DNA of 6,795 bases from Pseudonocardia sp. (GCA_030453005.1 JAKDLE010000157.1:1-6795); one strand, 5' to 3'. Shown: positions 1 to 5,267, numbered from the stretch's first letter. The notes: generated from the letters alone by a model not told the origin. A program made the numbers and translations.

Positions 1-532
1 GGCCGCGCCGGTAGAGCTCCGTGTGGAACATCGTGCCGACGCCGTTGCCCTCCAGCCGGTCGACGTAGAGCACGTCGGTGCCGACGGGCACCGCGAGCTG
101 CGCGGTCTCCCGCAGCACCTCGCGCAGCTCCCCGAGCACCGGCAGCGACAGCTCGCGCAGCATCAGCCGGTCGACGGCCAGCTGCCCGATCTCGAACAGG
201 CGCAGCCCGAGCCGGTAGCGGCCGCTGCGGGAGCGCTCCAGCATCCCGGAGGCGGCCAGCGCCGCCAGCATCCGGCACGCCGTGCTCTTCGCGACGCCCA
301 GCTCCGCGGCCACGCGGGTGGCGCCGAGCTCGGCCTCCCGCTCGAAACAGCCGAGGACGGCCATGGCGATGGAGACCGAGCGCAACGGCCCGTCGTCCCG
401 CTCGGGGTCGTCGGCGGTGCGCCCCGGCCCGGCCACGGCGGGGCGACCCGGCCGCGCGTCGGGGTCGGGGTCGGCGTCGGGGTCCAGCACGCCCGCGGCC
501 AGGATCGCCTCGTCGAGATCCGTGATCGTCAT
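1..532 (-). CDS. IclR-family transcriptional regulator, 3' end beyond the left edge
   Basis: The ATG at 532-530 opens 177 codons with no stop before the left edge; the track's plus-strand reading here is not needed to explain the sequence. Residues about 50-117 form an IclR winged-helix domain: RSVSIAMAVL, then a helix-turn-helix (ATRVAAELGVAKSTACRML, about 71-89) and the wing GRYRLGLRLFEIG (104-116). The start of the effector domain follows (LYVDRLEG, 155-162); most of that ligand-binding domain is missing. The start is supported by a GGGAGGG ribosome site about 8 bases upstream. The gene lies 36 bp after the phosphatase on the same strand, so it is probably the last visible gene of the leftward operon. 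The N-terminus is odd: about 45 acidic, Pro-rich residues with alternating Asp-Pro/Asp-Ala precede the DNA-binding domain, encoded by a hexanucleotide repeat. IclR proteins often control aromatic catabolism; the effector here is unknown. Confidence 0.9.
   Translation of the reverse strand, partial: MTITDLDEAILAAGVLDPDADPDPDARPGRPAVAGPGRTADDPERDDGPLRSVSIAMAVLGCFEREAELGATRVAAELGVAKSTACRMLAALAASGMLERSRSGRYRLGLRLFEIGQLAVDRLMLRELSLPVLGELREVLRETAQLAVPVGTDVLYVDRLEGNGVGTMFHTELYRRG
458..484. repeat. GTCGGG hexanucleotide repeat inside the IclR gene
   Basis: About 4.5 copies of GTCGGG stand in tandem (one copy reads GTCGGC). On the minus strand they encode alternating Asp-Pro/Asp-Ala in the N-terminal tail of the IclR protein. 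Because the unit is six bases, gain or loss of copies changes the tail by two residues without breaking the frame. Confidence 0.75.
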
Positions 533-568
533 GGGCTCAGCCCTCCCCGGTCATGATTGCCACTGCGC

Positions 569-1618
569 TCACGACTCCCACTGGGGGAACTCGTCGGGCG
601 GCGGCACGTTCACCTCGGTGACCCGGTTGCGGTAGGACACCAGCGCCGTCTGCGCGCCGTCGCGCACCTTGACGCGGATCTCCTCGGTGTTGAGCGGCTC
701 GCCCGGGTCGTAGCCGTGCGCCCAGGTGGCGAAGGCACGCATCGGGCCCGAGTGGGTGGCCGCCAGGATCCGCTGCTCGCCCCGGTTCTCGGCGATCAGC
801 CGGTGGAACCCCCGCCAGAACCGGCGCACGCACAGCGCGGGCGGTTCGAAGTACATCAGCGGGATGGTCAGCCACATCTGGATCGGATCGGCCCCGCCCA
901 GCTGCACCCGGTAGAACCGGTCGATCTCGACGAGCCAGCGCGGCCGCTCCCCCGCCGCCATCCGCTCCAGCTTCTCCATCGTCGACTGGTACTGCCGGAA
1001 CGCCGAGGTGACGTCCTTGAGGCCGTCCGGGGTCCAGACGCCGAAGTTGCGCAGCTCGGGGATGGCCTCGGGCTCGGTGAGCTCGATCTGCTTGCCCCAC
1101 ATGTCCATGCCGTCGCACGCCCCGTTGTAGAGCTGGACGGCGGTCTGGCGGGCGCGGTTGGTGTCGGCGTGGACCAGACGCACCGTGTCGCCCGCGTCCC
1201 AGCGCCGGGCCAGCTCGTGCCCACGCCGGTGGGCCTGCCACCCGCCCATGGGCGTGAGGCCCGCATCCGTGGAGTAGCCCTGGGTGATGCCGTGCCGGAT
1301 GATCGAGATCTCGCAGACGAACCGCTCGGTCGCCCGCCGCTGGATCGGCGCCGCGACCTCCTTGCCGCGCGTGGCCTCGGCCAGCGCCGGCGTGAACGTG
1401 GCCCCCTCGTGCTCGACGGTCGGGGCAGGCGGGGCCGCGGTGGCCCCGCGCTCGCGGAACCGGCGCAGGTAGAGCGGGGTGTCGTCGACGGTGGTGGAGG
1501 CGCCGCCGTTGCTGCTGCCGTTCGTCGCCTGCGTGGCGCCGTGGCGCTCGCGGTACCTCGCGAGGTAGTTCGGCGCCTCGTAGCGGTCGAGCTTGCGGGG
1601 GTCGTTCGGTGTACTCAC
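569..1618 (-). CDS. Histidine phosphatase superfamily protein with repeat-bearing N-terminal tail
   Basis: This 349-residue protein belongs to the histidine phosphatase (phosphoglycerate mutase-like) superfamily. The RHG motif is at 108-110 (His109, expected phospho-acceptor), an arginine motif TNRARQTA at 153-160, and the second catalytic histidine in ATHSGPMRAF at 287-296 (His289). The expected acidic proton donor is uncertain; Glu188 in the stretch before FGVW is a candidate. Family members hydrolyse or transfer phosphate on small molecules or proteins; the substrate here cannot be read. About 100 residues precede the domain, low in complexity and carrying two related segments, PNYLARYRERHGAT (17-30) and PLYLRRFRERGAT (48-60). 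The GTG start at 1618 has GGGAGG four bases upstream. The gene follows two ring-cleavage dioxygenase genes on the same strand, which is unusual company. No signal peptide is seen, so it is probably cytoplasmic. Confidence 0.88.
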   Translation of the reverse strand: MSTPNDPRKLDRYEAPNYLARYRERHGATQATNGSSNGGASTTVDDTPLYLRRFRERGATAAPPAPTVEHEGATFTPALAEATRGKEVAAPIQRRATERFVCEISIIRHGITQGYSTDAGLTPMGGWQAHRRGHELARRWDAGDTVRLVHADTNRARQTAVQLYNGACDGMDMWGKQIELTEPEAIPELRNFGVWTPDGLKDVTSAFRQYQSTMEKLERMAAGERPRWLVEIDRFYRVQLGGADPIQMWLTIPLMYFEPPALCVRRFWRGFHRLIAENRGEQRILAATHSGPMRAFATWAHGYDPGEPLNTEEIRVKVRDGAQTALVSYRNRVTEVNVPPPDEFPQWES

Positions 1619-1655
1619 AAGACCTCCCGGCCTGCGGCGGCCCCCGGACGGCGCT

Positions 1656-1711
1656 GATCAAGGCGCAGACGTCGCTTGTCGATCTCCATGGACGACGCCG
1701 GCGCCTTGATC
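1656..1711. repeat. Long inverted repeat in the dioxygenase-phosphatase spacer
   Basis: GATCAAGGCGC (1656-1666) and GCGCCTTGATC (1701-1711) are perfect 11-bp inverted arms. After a 3x3 internal mismatch, a further CGTCG/CGACG pair (1670-1674 with 1693-1697) can extend the stem, leaving an 18-base loop. It sits between the stop of the second dioxygenase and the start of the phosphatase. There is no T-run on either side, so a classical intrinsic terminator is not supported. It could be an attenuator, an mRNA-processing or stability element, or a protein-binding site. The short sequence CGGACGGCG also occurs as a direct repeat flanking the arms (1645-1653 and 1721-1729). Confidence 0.6.
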
Positions 1712-1748
1712 GACGCGGTTCGGACGGCGGGGTCGCGGCGCGGGCCGG

Positions 1749-2666
1749 TCACGAGTGCACCGTGAAGAAGCGCTCGTTGACCTGGCGGTGGTAGTAGAAG
1801 ATGGCGCGCCCCATCTCCTCCTCGGTCCACGTGATCGGCTCGAAGTCCGGGTCGACCCAGTAGCCGCCGGTGAACAGCTCGTTGCGGTTGCCGACGGGGT
1901 CGAAGAAGTAGGTGGTGTAGCCGCGGGTGACGCCGTGACGCGTGGGCGCCACGTCGATCTGCACCCCGTGGTAGGCCAGCGTGTCGGCGGCGTCGCGGAT
2001 CGCGTTCCACTCGTCCACCCAGAACGCGAAGTGGTGCAGCGCCCCGTTCGGGCCGGTGATCACCGCGATGTCGTGCGGGGTGTGGCTGCGCTCGAGGAAC
2101 GCGGCCAGCTGGTGCCCGTCGTTCGCCACGATCTGCTCGGTGAGCCGGAACTCCAGCACATCGGTGAAGAACGCCGTGAACGCCTCGACGTCCTCGGCCA
2201 TCACGAACACGTGGTCCAGCCGCGGCGGCGCGATGCCGACGAGGTCCTGCGGCCGGGGCGGCGGATTGGTCCTCGGCAGCATGTTGCCCAGCCGCTCCAT
2301 GCCGTGCACCAGCTCGACGAGGTGCCCCGACGGGCTCTCGAAGCGGATCGCCTCGCCCCAACCCGGGCCCAGCTCGCGGGCGCCGTAGCGCTTCACCGGC
2401 ACGCTCGCGGCCTGCAGCCGCTCGGTGTAGTAGTCCAGGTCGCCCTGTTCGGCGACCTTGAACGACATGTGGTCCAGGCCGTAGGTCGGCGCCTGGCGCA
2501 GGACGACCGAGTGGTGCTCGTGCTCGTCCCAGCACTTGAGGAAGACCTGGTTCTCGGTGCGGGCGGTCTCGATCAGGCCGAGGACCTCGGTGTAGTAGGC
2601 GGTGCACAGCTCGAGGTCGGGGACCCGGATCTCGACGTGCTGGAGGCGAAGGATCCGATCACTCAT
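1749..2666 (-). CDS. Extradiol ring-cleavage dioxygenase, catechol 2,3-dioxygenase type (copy 2)
   Basis: This 305-residue protein matches the two-module vicinal-oxygen-chelate extradiol dioxygenases such as XylE/DmpB (307 residues), which use Fe(II) and O2 to cut catechols next to the hydroxyls. The N-terminal module begins LQHVEIRVPDLE (8-19). The C-terminal module holds the expected metal ligands His152 (in LDH), His211/212 (in LHHFAFW) and Glu263 (in NRNELFTGGY), with active-site His198 (PHDIA), His244 (TRHG) and Tyr253. The end, NERFFTVHS, resembles that of XylE. The extradiol signature is met except that Thr252 replaces the usual aliphatic residue before Tyr253. The ATG at 2666 overlaps the stop of the upstream dioxygenase by four bases (ATGA), with GAGGA seven bases upstream, so translation is probably coupled. 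The preferred catechol is not evident from sequence. Confidence 0.95.
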   Translation of the reverse strand: MSDRILRLQHVEIRVPDLELCTAYYTEVLGLIETARTENQVFLKCWDEHEHHSVVLRQAPTYGLDHMSFKVAEQGDLDYYTERLQAASVPVKRYGARELGPGWGEAIRFESPSGHLVELVHGMERLGNMLPRTNPPPRPQDLVGIAPPRLDHVFVMAEDVEAFTAFFTDVLEFRLTEQIVANDGHQLAAFLERSHTPHDIAVITGPNGALHHFAFWVDEWNAIRDAADTLAYHGVQIDVAPTRHGVTRGYTTYFFDPVGNRNELFTGGYWVDPDFEPITWTEEEMGRAIFYYHRQVNERFFTVHS

Positions 2667-3592
2667 GTGTGCATCCTCAGAAAGCGCTGCGCGACGATGT
2701 TCTCGTAGTAGAAGAGCCCCTTGCCGAACTCCTGCTCGGTCCAGGTGATGATCTCCTGGTCGGGGTCGACCCAGTAGCCGCCGGTGAACACCTCGTTGCG
2801 GATGCCGAGCGGGTCGAAGAAGTAGATGGTGTTGCCGCGCGTGACACCGTGGCGCGTGGGGCCCTGGTCGATCTGCACGCCGTTGTAGGCCAGCGTGTCG
2901 GCCGCCTTGCGGATGTGGTCCCAGTCGTCGAGCCAGTAGGCCCAGTGGTGCAACGCGCCGTTGGGGCCGTTGACGATGGCGATGTCGTGCGGGGAGTTGG
3001 TGCGCCCGGCGAGCCAGACCCCGAGCTGGTGGCCGTTGCCGTCGAGCACCTGCTCGGTGAGGCGCAGGCCCAGCACCTCCTGGAAGAACCGCGCCGACTC
3101 GCCCACCTCCTCGGCGTTGACGAGCATGTGGTCCATCCGGGGCGGCGCGATACCGGGCAGATCCGGCGGCGGCACCGGCGCCGGGTTGTGCTTGCCGAGC
3201 ACGTTGCCGGTCTTGTCGACGTCCCAGACCAGCTCCATGATCTGGCCCGAGGGCACCTCGAACCGGATCGACTCGCCCTGGCCGACGGCCTCGCCCCGGG
3301 AGACGCGGCTGACCTGGCAGCCGTAGTCCGCGAGCTTCTTCTCGAAGTCGTGGAGGTCGTCCTCGGCCTCAACGCGGAAGGTGAAGGAGTCCATCCCGGT
3401 GCGCGGGTTGTAGCGCATCCGCAGGGAGTGGTGGTCCTCCTCGTCCCAGCACTTGAAGTAGGCGGTGTCACCGAGCTCGGGGTCGACGGTGCGCTGCACC
3501 TGTTGTAGCCCCATGACCTCCGTGTAGTAGGCGGTGGCGAGATCGAGATCGGGTGTGCGGACGTCGATATGGGCGAGGCGGAGGATCCCCAC
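2663..3592 (-). CDS. Extradiol ring-cleavage dioxygenase, catechol 2,3-dioxygenase type (copy 1)
   Basis: This is the first gene of the leftward operon, encoding 309 residues of the same two-module Fe(II) extradiol family as its neighbour. The C-terminal module carries His155 (in MDH), His215/216 (LHHWAYW) and Glu267 (IRNEVFTGGY) as expected iron ligands, plus His202 (PHDIA), His248 (TRHG) and Tyr257. The stretch 246-267 fully fits the classical extradiol signature (T-R-H, seven residues, I-Y-F-F-D-P-L-G-I-R-N-E). I chose the GTG at 3592 because GGGAG lies nine bases upstream and homology begins at once (GILRLAHIDVRTPDLD). The open frame continues upstream to 3745, but that would run across the divergent promoter and the start of the opposite gene. 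Compared with copy 2, the C-terminal half is clearly more conserved than the N-terminal half. It shares the ATGA junction with copy 2. Confidence 0.95.
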   Translation of the reverse strand: MGILRLAHIDVRTPDLDLATAYYTEVMGLQQVQRTVDPELGDTAYFKCWDEEDHHSLRMRYNPRTGMDSFTFRVEAEDDLHDFEKKLADYGCQVSRVSRGEAVGQGESIRFEVPSGQIMELVWDVDKTGNVLGKHNPAPVPPPDLPGIAPPRMDHMLVNAEEVGESARFFQEVLGLRLTEQVLDGNGHQLGVWLAGRTNSPHDIAIVNGPNGALHHWAYWLDDWDHIRKAADTLAYNGVQIDQGPTRHGVTRGNTIYFFDPLGIRNEVFTGGYWVDPDQEIITWTEQEFGKGLFYYENIVAQRFLRMHT

Positions 3593-3622
3593 GACACTCA
3601 GCTCCCGGGGTTGGGCGGCTCC

Positions 3623-3652
3623 TTGACGGCTCGACGCTAGCCCGCATAGCGT
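3623..3652 (+). promoter_or_regulatory. Candidate rightward promoter (TTGACG-N18-TAGCGT)
   Basis: TTGACG (3623-3628) is separated by 18 bases from TAGCGT (3647-3652), which fits the TAnnnT form common at actinobacterial -10 sites. Transcription would begin near 3659, giving a leader of about 40 bases before the GTG at 3699 (ribosome site GGAG at 3689-3692). The assignment rests on pattern only. Confidence 0.5.
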
Positions 3653-3663
3653 TCCGCAAGGAA
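3634..3663 (-). promoter_or_regulatory. Weak candidate leftward promoter for the dioxygenase operon
   Basis: On the minus strand, TAGCGT (3639-3634) is a reasonable -10 hexamer, but the hexamer 18 bases upstream, TTCCTT (3663-3658), is a poor -35. A poor -35 would suit an activator-dependent promoter. Transcription would begin near 3627, about 35 bases before the GTG at 3592. Confidence 0.3.
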
Positions 3664-3670
3664 GACATCG

Positions 3671-3689
3671 CGTTCCACATACCAGAACG
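3671..3689. promoter_or_regulatory. Palindromic candidate operator, divergent region
   Basis: CGTTCCACATACCAGAACG has perfect five-base outer arms (CGTTC/GAACG) and a total length of 19 bp. The same design and length recur at 5206-5224. A further CGTTCC half-site lies 21 bp to the left (3650-3655), two helical turns away and overlapping the rightward -10. A palindrome plus a direct half-site repeat recalls the three-repeat operators known for the IclR-family proteins PcaU and PobR. The likely binder is an IclR protein of this locus, by inference. Confidence 0.55.
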
Positions 3690-3698
3690 GAGCGAGGC

Positions 3699-4394
3699 GT
3701 GGCGGACCCCCTCGACATGCGCTCGGCCGTGGCCGAGTACGTCACCGCGCTGCACCGCTCCTACCTCGCGCAGGCCGACACGTTCCCGCCCGCCGTGCGC
3801 GGGGCGATGCCGTTGCTCACCGGCGGCCCGCTGACCGTCGCCGCCGTCGGCGCGCGCAACCTGCACCTCCTCGCCACCCGGGAGGCCCTCGGCCCGCTGC
3901 GCGGCCAGGAGGTGTCGCTCGACGGCTCGCTGCCCGGCCTGGCGTGGTCGCTGCGGTTCTACGACCCGGTCGTCACGCCGTCGCTCGGGCTGGTCGACGA
4001 ACGCGACGCCCCGGCGTACGCGGAGGTCAAGCACGCGCTGGGCGTCACCACGGTCGCCTACCACGTCGTGGCGCAGCCCGGCTCGGGCCTCACGCCCCAC
4101 CACGCCGGGCACGTCGGCTCCGGGCTGGCCGCCCGGCACTCGTCCGCCGCGCGCGACTTCGAGGCCATCCGCAGCCGGGTGCGCGGGCGCGAGGGTCTCG
4201 TCGACGAGCTGGTGGGCGCCGCCTCCGCGGGCCTCCCCCGCGCCCAGGCCCTGCTGGCGAGAGCGATCGCCCCGCACAACGCCGCGGTACTGGCACTGGC
4301 CGACGCGCCGGACCCCGACCCCGACGAGGTGCGCAGGGCGCTGCTGGACTCGGTCGGCGGCCGTCGGGACTGGACCCCGAAGGCACCGCGGTGA
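3699..4394 (+). CDS. Uncharacterised 231-residue protein, first gene of the rightward operon
   Basis: I do not recognise a named family. The protein starts at GTG 3699 with GGAG six bases upstream and ends 22 bp before the IclR gene, so the two are very likely co-transcribed. It looks soluble: no signal peptide or membrane segment is evident. The N-terminal part is helical in character (AVAEYVTALHRSYL, 10-23), followed by compact stretches TVAAVGARNLHLLAT (46-60) and GLAWSLRFYDPVV (80-92). A histidine cluster lies at 122-147 (His122, His134, His135, His138, His147), including an HHxxH arrangement that could bind metal. The C-terminus has a short Asp-Pro run (203-210) and a basic end. Even base composition and coherent hydrophobic patterning argue for a real gene. 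Its place beside catabolic and regulatory genes suggests an enzyme or accessory role in the pathway, but no function can be assigned. Confidence 0.82.
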   Translation: MADPLDMRSAVAEYVTALHRSYLAQADTFPPAVRGAMPLLTGGPLTVAAVGARNLHLLATREALGPLRGQEVSLDGSLPGLAWSLRFYDPVVTPSLGLVDERDAPAYAEVKHALGVTTVAYHVVAQPGSGLTPHHAGHVGSGLAARHSSAARDFEAIRSRVRGREGLVDELVGAASAGLPRAQALLARAIAPHNAAVLALADAPDPDPDEVRRALLDSVGGRRDWTPKAPR

Positions 4395-4416
4395 CCCCGC
4401 CGACGGGGGGTGGGCG

Positions 4417-5205
4417 GTGACCGACACGACGCTGTCGACCGTGCGCAACGCGGCGCGGCTGCTCAAGGCGTTCCTCACCCGTGAGGAGTCGATCGGGGTC
4501 TCCGAGCTGGCGCGGCGGCTCGACCTCGGCAAGTCCAACGTGCACCGGCTGCTCACCACCCTGGTGGCCGAGGGGCTCGTGGAGCAGGACACCCACACCG
4601 GCGGCTACCGGCTCGGGATCGTGATGTTCGAGCTGGGCGAGGCCGTGAAGGTGCACCTGGACCTGCACGCCGCCGCCGGTCCCGTGCTCGCGCACCTGAG
4701 GGAGCAGACCGGGGAGTCCTCGCAGATCGGCGTGCTCGACGGCGACGAGGTCGTCTACGTCGACCGGCTGGAGAGCGCCCACTCGCTGCGGTTGTTCACC
4801 GAGACCGGGCGACGGGTGCCCGCGCACTGCACCTCGAGCGGCAAGGTGCTGCTGGCGCACGGCGCCGAGTGTGTGCGTGAGGCGTTCCTGGCCCGTCCGT
4901 TGGCCCGGCTCACCCCCCACACGACCGTCGATCCGGCGGCGCTGCGCGACGAGCTGGCCACCGTGCGCGCCCGCGGCTGGGCGGAGGCGATCAACGAGCG
5001 GGAGATCGGCGTCGCCAGCCTGGCGGCTCCGGTCCGCGACCTCCACGGCGACGTCGTGGCCGCCATCAGCATCGGCGCACCGGTGGCACGGTTCGGCGCC
5101 GTGGCGAGGCGGCGCATCGCCGGAGCGCTCGTGGAGGCGGGCGAGGCGGTGAGCCGCCGTCTGGGCTGGAACCCGGAGTCCGCGCCCCGGAGCCGTGAGG
5201 CGTGA
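4417..5205 (+). CDS. IclR-family transcriptional regulator
   Basis: This complete 262-residue protein has the usual IclR length and layout. A winged helix-turn-helix occupies about residues 5-70, with the recognition region VSELARRLDLGKSNVHRLL (28-46) and wing GGYRLGIVMFELG (62-74). The effector-binding domain follows from about 85 to 250, with YVDRLES (114-120), GRRVPAHCTSSGKVLLA (131-147) and NEREIGVASLAAPV (193-206), all typical positions for ligand-pocket segments. IclR proteins bind palindromic operators as dimers or tetramers and respond to small molecules, often aromatic acids or pathway intermediates. The GTG start at 4417 follows a G-rich stretch (4405-4410) rather than a clean ribosome site, so expression may depend on coupling to the gene 22 bp upstream. 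It is the best candidate binder of the 19-bp palindromes at 3671 and 5206. Confidence 0.95.
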   Translation: MTDTTLSTVRNAARLLKAFLTREESIGVSELARRLDLGKSNVHRLLTTLVAEGLVEQDTHTGGYRLGIVMFELGEAVKVHLDLHAAAGPVLAHLREQTGESSQIGVLDGDEVVYVDRLESAHSLRLFTETGRRVPAHCTSSGKVLLAHGAECVREAFLARPLARLTPHTTVDPAALRDELATVRARGWAEAINEREIGVASLAAPVRDLHGDVVAAISIGAPVARFGAVARRRIAGALVEAGEAVSRRLGWNPESAPRSREA

Positions 5206-5224
5206 CGTTCCGGTGGACGGAACG
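5206..5224. promoter_or_regulatory. Palindromic candidate operator upstream of the hydratase
   Basis: CGTTCCGGTGGACGGAACG is a perfect inverted repeat with seven-base arms and a five-base centre, starting directly after the IclR stop codon. It has the same 19-bp length and CGTTCC...GAACG frame as the site at 3671-3689. In RNA it could also fold as a small hairpin, but no T-run follows, so a terminator is less likely than a protein-binding site. Confidence 0.6.
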
Positions 5225-5230
5225 CGCACC

Positions 5231-5259
5231 GTGACCGACGGCCCCCGCCCCGACACGAT
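5231..5259 (+). promoter_or_regulatory. Weak candidate promoter for the hydratase and decarboxylase genes
   Basis: GTGACC (5231-5236) and CACGAT (5254-5259) are 17 bases apart and partly match sigma-70-type hexamers. Transcription would begin near 5266. The palindrome at 5206-5224 would then be centred near -51, a usual activator position. The match is weak, and read-through from the IclR gene is an alternative. Confidence 0.25.
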
Positions 5260-5267
5260 CAGCAGCG

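Larger units (their letters stand above)
3593..3698. promoter_or_regulatory. Divergent promoter region between the two operons
   Basis: These 106 bp separate two divergent start codons (GTG at 3592 leftward, GTG at 3699 rightward). They hold both ribosome sites, a good rightward promoter match, a weaker leftward one, a 19-bp palindrome, and an extra CGTTCC half-site. The two candidate -10 hexamers themselves form an inverted repeat, ACGCTA (3634-3639) and TAGCGT (3647-3652). All control of first transcription for both operons should lie here. Confidence 0.8.

Noticed and set aside
2001..2028. Inverted repeat CGCGTTC/GAACGCG resembling the operator arms
   Set aside because: The spacing is 14 bases between arms rather than the pattern of the two intergenic sites, and it lies inside dioxygenase codons that encode a conserved stretch (FWVDEWNAI), so coincidence is more likely.
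557..2708. Long plus-strand open frames opposite the phosphatase and dioxygenase genes (557-1657 and 1755-2708)
   Set aside because: They have compositionally biased translations without recognisable motifs, and the minus strand encodes intact conserved proteins over the same bases.
2677..3597. A 306-codon frame starting GTG at 3597 on the minus strand
   Set aside because: It is a Ser/Thr/Arg-rich out-of-frame reading of the dioxygenase gene with no motif, although its start is nearer the GGGAG.
3593..3745. Upstream extension of the first dioxygenase to a 360-residue form starting at 3745
   Set aside because: The extra residues show no family similarity, would start inside the opposite gene and span both promoters; the GTG at 3592 has a ribosome site and agrees with XylE length.
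5206..5224. Intrinsic terminator after the IclR gene
   Set aside because: The hairpin has only seven pairs and no T-run, and its sequence is shared with the promoter-region palindrome, which favours an operator.
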